In this document: positions 10,701 to 21,317 of the stretch, in pieces
How the letters are laid out: each line of letters begins with the position of its first letter
Numbering within the stretch: position 1 is the stretch's first letter
Assembly (NCBI GenBank): GCA_039583875.1
Contig: CM077162.1
Location: 113,304,589 to 113,368,588 of the forward strand
Direction: 5' to 3'
Length of the DNA stretch: 64,000 nt
Origin: Platanthera guangdongensis
Taxonomy: Eukaryota; Streptophyta; Magnoliopsida; Asparagales; Orchidaceae
The notes under the pieces: generated by a model
Told to the model about the DNA's origin: nothing
Database searches by the model: none
Seen by the model: only the letters and a program-made list of their open reading frames with translations
Position numbers and translations under genes: made by a program

Positions 10701-12316
10701 TAAATAATCACGCACTCGATATAAGTAAACACACACACACACACTTGCATAAATGAAATACACATACTGATTGATATTTTTCGCATCAAGTTCGAAAACT
10801 TAATGCGGTTAAAACTCCAAAAAAAGGTGAGGATGCGCGGCGCCCCGGGCGGTTTATTTAAGAAAGCGGGTGATTGGTTTTTATTTAGAAATGGGGGCGC
10901 GCGTATTTATTTATTTGGATATAAAAAGGTGTGATCGAGTTTTAACGAAAGGAGGCAAGTGCACCTATCGTGAATAGTACAGGATATTCCGGGTGGAATA
11001 TCGAGGTTGTATTGTTCTCGGGGTCGGTTCGATTATTTTTACTCTTCCCAGGAGGGGACTATTATTTTACCGAGATTTACTTGTCGGGTAATTTTTATAT
11101 ATAAAAACAAAATGACAGAAAAAGTAATAAAAAAGGTGGAGCCGATGAAGAGCTTAGCTCGAGGGCACCGAATAAAATTTGAACTAAAATATACTTTTAA
11201 TAAAAAGAGATCCTAAATTTCTAACTAATTAGGGCGGAGACTTGGCCGTGGAGGCTCCACTAAAATGAGCTCACCTAACTCTAGGACTATCGCTCACCTG
11301 AACATTAAGACTATTCGACCGGGCTCTCGTCCGATGAAGGATTCCTCTTAATGCCCGCATTATGCTAAGAACCCAGTTATTGGGTGGGGAACCCAATCCG
11401 GTAGAGTTGGCGTGCCTCCTCTCTCGAGGGTTAGTGCGGAACTCCATTTACCAACGGGTGATCGGTCCATACGCACGGCCTCTCGGCTAGCTAGCGTATG
11501 GACTATGAAAATAGGGCCCACACATCGATTATGTGGTCCTACGCATCGTAAACCCTAGGCAAACCTTGAGTGTTTTTAATTAATTAGAAAAATGAGACCT
11601 TTAATTATTTTAAGTTATTTTATTTGTCTCAATGCTCTTCGATACTGAGGGCTAAGAACGGTTAGCCACCCATCGGAATGGGGACGGTAGCAGTTGAAAG
11701 CAGAAAATTAAAGCAGTAAAATAAAGCAGAAAAATGAAATCAATAAATGGAAAGCAGTAAATTGCAAGTCCTACTCAAACGAATAGGACTGAAATGAAAG
11801 CTGTAAAAGTGCAAGTCCCGGCTCAAATGAGTGGGCGGGAAAAAGAAAGCAAGTCCTACTCAAACGAGTAGGAGAAAATAAATGCACCCACACACGCACT
11901 CTACTGAAAAGTAAATACATACACAGACCTGCCATTTAACTCAAATGAGTAGGCGGTAAATAAATGCTAGTACAAATACTACTCAAATTATTACAGACAA
12001 ATAACGACCTGTCATTTAACTCAAATGAGTAGGCGTTAAATAAAATCTTACCATTTAACTCCTAGCGAGTAGGCGAAAATAAATGCTAACACTCACGCAC
12101 TCTACTTGAAAGTAAAACACACGCACACAAATCCTACTAAAATGAGTAAGAGAAAATTAAAGCATGCCATTTAACTCTTAACGAGCAGGCGAAAATAAAT
12201 GCAACACACGCACACACTCTACAGAATTGAAATAAAGCTATAAAAACTAACTCATACACGCACGCACACCTACAACATTAAGAAAAACAAAGTGACTGAA
12301 AAATTAAAATGACTAC

Positions 12317-12344
12317 ATTTCTACCGCTAGAATGCGGTAGAAAT
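12317..12344. repeat. Perfect 11-bp-arm inverted repeat ATTTCTACCGC/GCGGTAGAAAT (C1 3' LTR)
   Basis: Two 11-bp arms around TAGAAT. A second, slightly mutated copy lies about 115 bp on (near 12430-12458). Confidence 0.85.
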
Positions 12345-13045
12345 GAATAAAAAGTGAAAATAAAATTTAAAGGAACAAAGGTTTTTGCAAATAAATGAAA
12401 AGTACAAGTGCTCGAAAAATTGAAATAAATACATTTCTACCACTAGAATGCAGTAGAAATGAATAAAATGAAGAAATAAAATTTGAACGGGCAAAAAATA
12501 TTTGAAAATAAAAGCGAAAATGAAGTGTTTGAAAAATTAAAACTACTACTTTTTTCATTCTTATAGCTTTATAAAAACACTTAAAAAGTGGAAAAAAGAG
12601 TAAAAGAACAAAATGTTTTACGAACCTAAAAAAACTAAGTAAAAAGAAAAAAAGGTAAAACCACTTTAAAGTCATTTTTATAACTTTATAATGATGAAAA
12701 TAAAGAGTACGGAAAAACCTAACACTATGAAAATTATGAAATCTACTAATGTATAAAACTAAACTCATACACGCACGCACCCATTTTAAAGACAAGAAGA
12801 ACAAGGTTAAAACAAAATAAAAGAAATAAGATTGCATAAGAGAGGCATAGATCCATTCCAAAACCACATAAAGAGATAAAAATCTAAACATTTATTAAGC
12901 TAAAATGAGAGTTACAGAAAGCTAAAAACAAACATAAGAGAGGGGGAGAAAGTCACTTTACATAGCTTTGGAATGCATCTAACAGCCGACCCCTATACAA
13001 AATGGTTCAGGAAAAAGGGAACCCTTAACTCATACAACAGCTGCC

Positions 13046-13053
13046 CTTTTATA
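13046..13053 (-). promoter_or_regulatory. TATA box in C1 3' LTR
   Basis: TATAAAAG on the minus strand, followed by GGCAGCTG. The first palindrome of the U3 cluster lies about 30 bp upstream. Confidence 0.75.
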
Positions 13054-13079
13054 GTCAAAAATTTCCAAGTACATGCCCT

Positions 13080-13470
13080 CCGACACGGGCGTGTCGGGGA
13101 TTCGACGATCGTCGAGCGGAAAGTCGTCGAGCGGCAAAATCGTCGAGCGGGAAGATCGTCGAGCGCGGGTCTTTGTCAGCCAGGTGGAGGAGTCACGCCC
13201 CAGGTCACGGGCGTGATGCTGGGCGTGTCGGATTGTTCGACGATCGTCGAGCTGAAAAATCATCGAGTAGGAAAATGGGTTTGACGATCATCGAGCGGTA
13301 TGGACACGGGCTTAGGTCACGCCCCATGTCGGGTGACACTGGCGTGACGCCAGGCGTGTCAAGCTTTTCTCTTCAAAAATCATTGATTTCGCTGGAATTT
13401 GACGGGTCACGCCATGGTCACGGGCGTGACCCATGGAACACGGGCATGACCCATGCAAAAAATTTGACTT
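13080..13470. repeat. U3 palindrome cluster, C1 3' LTR
   Basis: Contains GACACGGGCGTGTC, GTCACGGGCGTGAC, the 14-bp perfect palindrome TCGACGATCGTCGA (13102-13115) and several half copies (ATCGTCGAGCG). The cluster ends about 30 bp upstream of the TATA box. Confidence 0.88.
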
Positions 13471-13625
13471 TTCCTGAAATTTTTCAGAAAATCAAAACAA
13501 AGTAGGTTAGCAAAATATTTACAAAATAAGAGCAATTTATTAAAGAGATATAAGTAAAAATGACGAAAAGTAACTAAAATGACTTATTTATTATACACAA
13601 AAATACGTATATTTACAACTCATCA

Positions 13626-13640
13626 AATACCCCCATACTT
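13626..13640 (-). other. Polypurine tract of element C1
   Basis: Minus-strand AAGTATGGGGGTATT abuts the 3' LTR. A second, similar word (AAGTATGAGGGTG on the minus strand, near 15282-15294) lies inside the interior and may be a relic of an earlier rearrangement. Confidence 0.8.
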
Positions 13641-15957
13641 AAGCTTTTGTTATTCCAGAGCAAAAGTTGGAGATGAACTTATAAGAAATAAAAGAAATCC
13701 TAAGTTTAACTACCGCTTGACTTAATTGAAAGAAATATCAAAATGAATATCTAGGGTATACGAGTTAAATCCTAAATTATGCCAAAACTTTAAATAAAGG
13801 AAGAGTTTCAGCTAAAAACTTCTAATATAATCGAATAGATAGCAAAAAAAATTTATTTGTTAGGCTAACAAAATTAGAGTTGATTATGGAAACTTTAGCT
13901 TTGTAAAAATTATAGGAAATAATAAAATTTACAAATTATGCTCTCAAAAATATTTTAAAATTAAATCTAGAATCTTTTGAATTTGGCAGAGGGGGTGTTG
14001 GTTTATGAAGATGGCTTTGATTTAGAGGTGAGGGTATATTTTTTTCGCTCGAACCTCTAATGATTTTTTTTTCGAAAATGGATGTTTGGAAAATGAAATC
14101 TTATTATCCATAACATAAATTTGTTTTTTATAATCTTCATAATAATCCAATGTCTATGTATAGGAGTAATGAATTTTATCCTCTTACTCCGTAACATATA
14201 ATCTTTTCAAATATTAGATGCCTATGTTTACGGAACGAAATCTTATTCCCATTGACATAGGATCTTTTAAGGATCGAAATCATGCCAAGTATGACATGAA
14301 AAAAAATGATAGGGTTTTGCAAAAATAAAACTAGGTTTAATAAAATATTTTTGAGAGCAACCTTTATAAATTTAACGTTCTGATATTTCAAAAAAAAAAG
14401 CTTGGTGTAAACATAATATGAAATCTAAAGTTGTTATTTTCTAACAAAATAAATATGTAACTATTTAGATTAGTAGAAGTGGTGTTGAAAACAGGTCTCT
14501 ATCTAAATAAAAAAGGCATACAAAAATGTTTAAATCGTAACCCCAAATATCTAAATTTATCGATCTCCAATTAATAAACAAATAATAAGCAAAGAATTAA
14601 GATAATTCACTTATAAATTAACTCGCAACTGGATTTTTGGAGAGCGAAAAGGGTTAAGAATTGAGATATTTGAATTATTTGTTAAATAATTTACAAAACA
14701 TAGTTTTTGGAATTTTAGGATTTTTAACTCTTTTTTTCTGGTTTTTTTTGTGATTATCATCTTTTTTGAATTTTTAAAGGTGTTTTATCTTTTTTTTTTA
14801 TTATTTTCAGTTTTAATATTTTTTTAGATGTTTTTGGTTTTTTAGATTTATTTATAAGAAAGGGATGAGAAAGAAGAGTTATTTACAAAGAAGATAGGGG
14901 GGAAGAGAGAAAATGTTTTTATTAGATATATATTTTTAAAAAACTCGAAGACGACCCGCGAACAGACTCTTATTTGGGTGGTTGGTTCGATGAATCGAAT
15001 GCCGCGGGCATGCTAAAAAACGAGCTTTTAAAAATAAAAAGAGCGGGGAGAAAGAGAATTATTTTTACAAAGAAATATTTACAAAGGAAAAAGAAAAAAT
15101 GTTTTTTTTTAATATTTTTGATGTTTTATAAGTTTTTTGGTGTGATTTTTATTTTTGTTTTATGATTTTTGTGAGTTTTTTTATTATAAAAAATAAGGAA
15201 ATTTTTTTAGGTTTAAAGTTTTGTAATTTTTTTGTATTTTTTATGAGTACGGAATAGTAAAAAAATGCAGAATAGGGAAACACCCTCATACTTAAGCCCA
15301 GCATTGTCCCCAATGTTGCAATCGAAGTATACGGAACGAATAATATACAAATGAAATATGTACAAAAAAAAGAAAAGTGGAGGGTAGAAGCTCCCCTAAG
15401 ACGAGTGCGGGAGGCCCGGGGGTTGAAACCCTGCATTATTGTTAGACGACGTAGGAAAAATATAACAGAGACAAAAAATAAAAGGAAAAAGATAAACGCG
15501 GCGAAAATATTGTGGGCGGTAGGGGGGCATGTGCTTGGGGGAGTCGAAGGTAGCTAAGACCTTAGCTACGTGAGTGTGATGCAAATGCGCACCCCTAGCT
15601 CGCACAAGAATGGAAGCGCGCCAAAGCGAAATAAAATAAAACTTAGCTACGTAAGTTTTTTTGATTTTTAGGGGGTTTTTTAGTGTTTTAGTTTTTTTTC
15701 ATAAAAATAATGAAAATTTTTTTGAAGTTTTTCATTTTTTTTAGATTTTTTTTGGGTTTTATAGGTTTTTCAATTTTTTAGTTTTATGGGTTTTTGGATT
15801 TTGAGTTTTTTTTATTTTATTTTTAGGATTTTTAGTTTTTTTTAGTTTTTATTTTTACAGTAGTTATTATTAGTATTATTAAATTGGCCAATTATATATA
15901 TATAGATTTAGAGGTAAAATTAATAGGTCTCCAGCGTTCAAAATAACGACTCGAAAT
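13641..15957 (-). other. Non-coding interior of element C1
   Basis: About 2.3 kb of AT-rich sequence with long T runs and no retroviral motif in any frame. Positions 14950-15035 repeat the left end of the older LTR (9054-9140): GCGAACAGACTCTT, GTGGTTGGTTCGATGA, CATGCTAAAAAACGAGC. The stretch 15540-15655 carries repeated TTAGCTACGT words. I see no gene. Confidence 0.7.
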
Positions 15958-15975
15958 TCCCAGGCAACGGCGCCA
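15958..15975 (-). other. Primer binding site TGGCGCCGTTGCCTGGGA of element C1
   Basis: It lies 6 bases downstream of the 5' LTR end on the minus strand. It matches, with one or two changes, the TGGCGCCGTTGCCGGGGA primer site typical of plant Athila-type Ty3/gypsy elements, usually assigned to tRNA-Asp. This fixes the element's orientation. Confidence 0.88.
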
Positions 15976-17525
15976 AAAACTTGATTGATATTTTTTGCAT
16001 CAAGTCCGAAAACTTAATGCGGTTAAAACTCCAAAAAAAGGTGAGGATGCGTGGCGCCCCTGGCGGTTTATTTAAGAAAGCGGGTGATTGATTTTTATTT
16101 AGAAATGGGGGCGCGCGTATTTATTTATTTGGATATAAAAAGGTGTGATCGAGTTTTAACGAAAACAGGCAAGTGCACCTATCGTGAATAGTACAGGATA
16201 TTCCGGGTGGAATATCGAGGTCGTATTGTTCTCGGGGTCGGTTCGATTATTTCTATTCTTCCCTAGAGGGGACTATTATTTTACCGAGATTTATTTGTCA
16301 GGTAATTTTTATATATAAAAACAAAATGGCAGAAAAAGTACTAAAAAAGGTGGAGCTGATGAAGAGCTTAGCTCGAGGGAACCGAATAAAATTTGAACTA
16401 AAATATACTTTTAATAAAAAGAGATCCTAAATTTCTAACTAATTAGGGCGGAGACTTGGCCGTGGAGGCTAAACTAAAATGAGCTCACCTATCTCTAGGA
16501 CTATCGCTCACCTGAATATTAAGACTATTCGACCGGGTTCTCGTCCGATGAAGGATTCCTCTTAATGCCCGCATTATGCTAAGAAGCCCGCTATTGGGTG
16601 GGGAACCCAATGCGGTAGAGTTGGCGCGCCTCCTCTCTCGAGGGACAGTGCGGAACTCCATTTACCAAGGGGTGATCGGTCCATACACACGGCCTCTCGG
16701 CTAGCTAGTGTATGGACTACGGAAATAGGGCCCACACATCGATTATGTGATCCTACGCGTCGTAAACCCTAGGAAAACCTTAAGTGTTTTAATTAATTAG
16801 AAAAATGAGACCTTTAATTATTTTAAGTTATTTTATTTTTCCCAATGCTCTTCGATACTGAGGGCTAAGAACGGTTAGCCACTCATCAGAATGGGGACGG
16901 CAGCGGTTGAAAACAGAAAATTAAAGCAGTAAAATAAAGCAGGAAAATGAAAGTAGTAAATGGAAAGCAGTAAATTGCAAGTCATACTCAAATGAGTAGG
17001 ACTGAAATGAAAGCTGTAAAAGTGCAAGTCCCGGCTCAAATGAGTGGGCAGGAAAAAGAAAGCAAGTCCTACTCAAACGAGTAGGAGAAAATAAATGCAC
17101 CCACGCATGCACTCTACTGAAAAGTAAACACATACACAGACCTGTCATTTAACTCAAATGAGTAGGCGGTAAATAAATGCTAGTACAAACACTATTCAAA
17201 TTATTACAGACAAATAACGACCTACCATTTAACTCAAATGAGTAGGTGGTAAATAAAATCCTGCCATTTAACTCCTAGCGAATAGGCGGAAATAAATGCT
17301 AACACTCACGCACTCTACTTGAAAGTAAAACACACGCACACAAATCCTACTCAAATAAGTAGGAGAAAATTAAAGCACGCCATTTAACTCTTAACGAGTA
17401 GGCGAAAATAAATGCAACACACACACTCTACGGAATTGAAATAAAGCTATAAAAACTAACTCATACACGCACGCACACGTACAACATTAAGAAAAACAAA
17501 GTGACTGAAAAATTAAAACGACTAC

Positions 17526-17553
17526 ATTTCTACCGCTAGAATGCGGTAGAAAT
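17526..17553. repeat. Perfect 11-bp-arm inverted repeat (C1 5' LTR)
   Basis: Identical to 12317-12344, with a second near-perfect copy near 17640-17667. Confidence 0.85.
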
Positions 17554-18251
17554 GAATAAAAAGTGAAAATAAAATTTAAAGGGACAAAAGTTTTTGCAAA
17601 TAAATGAAAAGTACAAGTGCTCGAAAAATTGAAATAAATACATTTCTACCGCTAGAATGCAGTAGAAATGAATAAAATGAAGAAATAAAATTTGAACGGG
17701 CAAAAAGTATTCGAAAATAAAAGCGAAAATGAAGTGTTTGAAAAATTAAAACTACTACTTTTTCATTTTTATAGCTTTATAAAAACACTTAAAAAGTGGA
17801 AGAAAGTGTAAAAGAACGAAATGTTTTACGAAACTAAAAAAACTAAGTAAAAAGAAAAAAGGTAAAACCACTTTAAAGACATTTTTATAACTTTATAAGA
17901 TGAAAATAAAGAGTACGGAAAAACCTAACACTATGAAAATTATGAAATCTACTAAAGCATAAAACTAAACTCATACACGCACGCACCCATTTTAAAGACA
18001 AGAAGAACAAGGTTAAAACAAAATAAAAGAAATAAGATTGCATAAGAGAGGCATAGATCCATTCCAAAACCACATAAAGAGATAAAAATCTAAACATTTA
18101 TTAAGCTAAAACGAGAGTTAAAGAAAGCTAAAAACAAACATAAGAGAGAGGGAGAAATTCACTTTACATTGCTTTGGAATGCATCTAACAGCCGGCCCAT
18201 ATACAAAATGGTTCAGGAAAAACGGAACCCTTAACTCATACAGCAGCTGCC

Positions 18252-18259
18252 CTTTTATA
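18252..18259 (-). promoter_or_regulatory. TATA box in C1 5' LTR
   Basis: TATAAAAG on the minus strand at the position equivalent to 13046-13053, again followed by GGCAGCTG and preceded by the palindrome cluster. This would be the promoter of the element's genomic RNA. Confidence 0.78.
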
Positions 18260-18284
18260 GGCAAAAATTTCCAAGTACACGCCC

Positions 18285-18665
18285 TCCGACACGGGCGTGT
18301 CGGGGGTTCGACGATCGTCGAGCGGAAAGTCGTCGAGCGGCAAAATCGTCGAGCGGGAAGATCGTCGAGCGCGGGTCTTTGTCAGCCAGGTGGAGGAGCC
18401 ACGCCCCAGGTCATGGTCGTGACGCTGGGCGTGTCGGATTGTTCGACGATCGTCGAGTTGAAAAATCGTCGAGCGGGAAAATGGGTTCGACGATCGTCGA
18501 GCGGTATGGACACGGGCTTGGGTCACGCCCCGTGTCGGGTGACACGGGCGTGACGCCAGGCATGTCAAGCTTTTCTCTTCAAAAATCGTTGATTTCGCTG
18601 GAATTTGACGGGTCACGCCATGGTCACGGGCGTGACCCATGGAACACGGGCGTGACCCATGGAAT
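18285..18665. repeat. U3 palindrome cluster, C1 5' LTR
   Basis: Same word set and order as in the 3' LTR: GACACGGGCGTGTC, TCGACGATCGTCGA twice, and GTCACGGGCGTGAC followed by CCATGG-centred words. Confidence 0.88.
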
Positions 18666-18961
18666 ACGGGCGTGACCCATGCAAAAATTTGAATTTTCCT
18701 GAAATTTTTCAGAAAATCAAAACAAAGTAGGTTACCAAAATATTTACAAAATAAGAGCAATTTATTAAAGAGATATAAGTAAAAATGACGAAAAGTAACT
18801 AAAACAACTTATTTATTACACACAAAAATACGTATATTTACAACTCATCAGACACACTTACATATTTGAAATAAGGAGATGAAAATTATCTCATACACAC
18901 ACACACGCAGGTGAGAAAAAAAATAAGAAAAACAAAGTTATTGAAAAATTAAAACAACTGC

Positions 18962-18989
18962 ATTTCTACCGCTAGAATGCGGTAGAAAT
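18962..18989. repeat. Perfect 11-bp-arm inverted repeat (older LTR C0)
   Basis: Same hairpin in the older LTR. It has stayed perfect although the surrounding sequence has diverged clearly from C1. Confidence 0.82.
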
Positions 18990-19659
18990 GCATAAAAAGA
19001 AAATAAAAAATTGTTTGAGCTAAGAGTTTTCAAATTAAAGCGAGAAAAGCAAGTTTCTGAAAAATTAAAACGTTGACATTTTTACCGTTAGATTTTAATA
19101 GAAATGCATAAAAACTGGAATTAAAAATTGTTTGAGCTAAAATCTTTTTAAGTAATTGGCAAAATCAAAGTAGTTGAAAATTTTAAAGTAACGCGTGATC
19201 CATTTTTATATTTTTGTAAAAGGGTTTAAAAAGTTTAAGAAGCAGAAAATGAAAGTAAAAATCTTAAGTCTAACCAATTTTTAAAGAGTATGATAACAAA
19301 AATGGCTATAATAACGACTAGATATTTTAAGAAAAATGAAAGTAAGGTAAACAGTGTTTCATTTTAAAGCATAAATTCAGCAAAAAAAAATGAGCTCATA
19401 CACGCACACACGCACATAAAAATGAAAACAAAAGTACATAAGATTGATGAAAATGAGGCGTTCAGAGAAATTTCAAAGCATTGTAAGGATGAAAAGAAAC
19501 GATTTTCTTAACAAAAAAAAGGTTGATACAAATGCTTAAACAAACTTGAAAAGGTGGGGGAAGGTTCCTTACATAGCCCCAAAACTAGCTCCAAACAGCA
19601 GCCCTTAACATCAAAATGGTTCAAAATTTTTGGAACCCTGAACTCATACAGCAGCTGGC

Positions 19660-19667
19660 TTTTTATA
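19660..19667 (-). promoter_or_regulatory. TATA box in older LTR C0
   Basis: TATAAAAA on the minus strand in the same context (palindromes upstream, CAGCTGCTGTATGAG downstream) as in the two C1 LTRs. Confidence 0.7.
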
Positions 19668-19689
19668 GGCAAAATTTTTCAAGTACACG

Positions 19690-20240
19690 CCCTCTGACAC
19701 GGGCGTGTCAGGGGGCGTGTCACTACTATTCAAATGACGGCCGGTGATTCGACTGGAAATTTGACTTTGCGGCTGAAAACGCGGCGGTCACGCCCCGGAT
19801 CACGGGCGTGACATTGGGGCGTGTCGGGGAGGTTGAACTAGGCGTCGTTTGCGTCAAAAAGTCACTGGCGTCAGTTTGTCGGGCCAGGTGGAGGAGTCGC
19901 GCCCGTGTGGCATTTTAACACGGGCGTGTCGGGTTGGTTCGACGAATGTTGAACGCGGTTTCGTCGAGCTGGAAGCCTTGATCTTCGATCGGGAATGACA
20001 CGGGCATGTCGGATCATGGGACACGTGCGTGCCCCTGTTGGGTTGACGAACGTCGAGCGTAAAACGTCGAGCACGGTGACACGGGGCTCGGTCACGGGGC
20101 ATGTCCAATGACACAGGCGTGTTGCTGGGTGTGTCCATCAATTTCTTCAATTTACGGCCGATTTCATGGAATTTGAAATGTCACGCACTAGATATGGGCG
20201 TGGCTAGTAAGTATACGGGCGTGTCCTTACTATTTTGGCA
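19690..20240. repeat. U3 palindrome cluster, older LTR C0
   Basis: Several GACACGGGCGTGTC-type words and CGTCGAGC half sites, more eroded than in C1 (GACACGGGCATGTC, GACACAGGCGTGTT). ORF-like frames here are by-products. Confidence 0.82.
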
Positions 20241-20399
20241 GTTTTTTGGATTTTTTCTGAAAAATAAAATAAAATAAGTTAGCAAAATATTTACAATAAA
20301 AGGAACATTTTATGAAAGAAATTTAACTGAAAACAACAAAAGAAAACGAGAACTACTTAAATAATGTACATAAAAAATAGGTATATTTACAACTTATCA

Positions 20400-20510
20400 T
20401 TTCCCAAGGTTGTAAGCCCTTGGCTGCACAGGTTGGAACCGTGAAGCGCTCGACTCTGCAATCTTCCCTTTCTCCAAAGCGCTGGTGATAGCAATGCTGT
20501 TAGGGATGCC
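20400..20510 (-). pseudogene. F2 gag C-terminal fragment
   Basis: On the minus strand it reads EKGKIAESSASRFQPVQ followed by PRAYNLG, alignable with the EKGKAVES...YNLG region of the intact gag of element G. Its continuation (DVVIGM) lies at 9013 on the other side of the inserted LTR. The junction with the plus-strand debris near 20511 is not sharply defined. Confidence 0.7.
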
Positions 20511-21282
20511 ATGAGCCCGCTGGGTGAGAGTATTCTAATTAGTGGGAGTAGCCCCATGATTTATACTCATGATGTTGGGGGAATGTCTGACCCCCATAAT
20601 GTCGAGAGCCCAACTCAGCCGACGACCTTAGTCTTATTAGAGTCTCCTCCCAAACTTGTTGATATTGTGTTTGAATCTTCTGATGATTCTGAGTTATTAC
20701 CTTTGAGCGAGCCTCCCGCTGAGGGCAGTCTCATTATTGATGAAGAGTATAGTGACGTTGAGGACTTGGGTTACCCAAGTGACATGCAAGAGGAATTTCC
20801 CTCTAAAGTGCCACACCATATGAATATCCAACCTACCCTCGACCTTACCCATGATCCATCACCTATACTAATTGAGGAATGATCTGATGACCATGACGTA
20901 ATGGATGTTCTGACTGATTGGGAAGATTTACCTTATGAGGGAAGGTTAATTTTGGATGACTTTAGCGCTGAGAACCCGAAAGATTTTTCTTTAATTTTAT
21001 CACCATTGCTTGAAGCTACATGTGAATTAGAAATTTTGTCGGGTTCGATTTTGCTTATTCCTGAGACCTTTACTGAATCTGAATTGGATGATCTATCTAT
21101 CTATTACGGAAGAATTTTCTAGTGAGGGAGTTGTACTTTTGGATAACATTAATGGTGTAGACCCGAATGAGCGTCCTTTGATGTTGTCTCTGTTGCATGA
21201 AATTCAAGATGATTTTGATTATCTCTTGGGTTTGATTTTACAGACCGTCCCTCCCGCTCCATTGACCCGACTAGCCCCTTAA
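20511..21282 (+). pseudogene. Acidic ORF with three related segments, function unknown
   Basis: Frame 3 from 20511 to 21122 with one stop (20880), then a shift to frame 1 from about 21090 to 21282. The protein is very acidic. Three segments of 45-60 residues resemble each other: PPAEGSLIIDEEYSDVED, LPYEGRLILDDFSAENPKD and FSSEGVVLLDNINGVDPNE, the last two followed by an LSLL-type hydrophobic block and an acidic patch. I do not recognise it. It lies directly upstream of an integrase C-terminus on the same strand and may be part of the same gypsy element, or captured sequence. No zinc finger, protease or RT motif is visible. Confidence 0.45.
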
Positions 21283-21317
21283 TTAGGATACAAAGTTTTT
21301 ATAACTAGTCCAACAAT

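Larger units (their letters stand above)
10768..13625 (-). repeat. 3' LTR of element C1
   Basis: On the minus strand it runs from TGATGAGTTG to CAATCA. Near its start (U3) lies a cluster of palindromes (13080-13470), then a TATA box (13046-13053), then a very long leader with recurrent hairpins (CCTACTC/GAGTAGG and CTACCGC/GCGGTAG). The Phe/Leu-rich minus frame at 12367-12891 is low-complexity sequence, not a gene. Aligned by eye to 15982-18850 it differs by scattered substitutions and small indels. Confidence 0.88.
10768..18850 (-). mobile_element. Non-autonomous Athila-like LTR element (C1), complete
   Basis: Two direct LTRs of 2.86 kb (10768-13625 and 15982-18850) flank a 2356-bp interior. 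On the minus strand the interior starts with a primer binding site (15958-15975) and ends with a polypurine tract (13626-13640). The interior is AT-rich and holds no gag or pol frame, so the element must depend on proteins supplied in trans. The flanking 5-mers are CATAC and GACAC, only 3 of 5 identical, so the duplication is eroded or the site was altered. It lies inside an older LTR of its own family. Confidence 0.85.
15982..18850 (-). repeat. 5' LTR of element C1
   Basis: Same organisation as the other LTR: U3 palindromes at 18285-18665, TATA box at 18252-18259, hairpin-rich leader and terminal CAATCA next to the primer binding site. The length is 2869 bp against 2858 bp for the partner. 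Confidence 0.88.
9054..20399 (-). mobile_element. Athila-like solo LTR (C0), split by a younger relative
   Basis: Two pieces, 9054-10767 and 18851-20399, make one LTR of about 3.26 kb of the same family as the LTRs of the element nested inside it. Shared blocks include GCAAGTGCACCTATCG, the GAGTAGG hairpin series, the CTACCGC-GCGGTAG hairpin and a U3 palindrome cluster. Sequence continues across the insertion (CACTTGCATAAATGAAATA before it, CACTTACATATTTGAAATA after it). It interrupts the gag of the minus-strand F2 element. The flanks are TTTTC on the left and TTTCC on the right, a 4-of-5 match to a target duplication. Because the left edge resembles internal sequence of the nested element (14950-15035), the exact left boundary is uncertain. 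Confidence 0.7.

Noticed and set aside
12367..12891. 174-residue Phe/Leu-rich minus-strand frame
   Set aside because: A-rich low-complexity LTR leader read on the opposite strand. Its partner LTR lacks the full frame.
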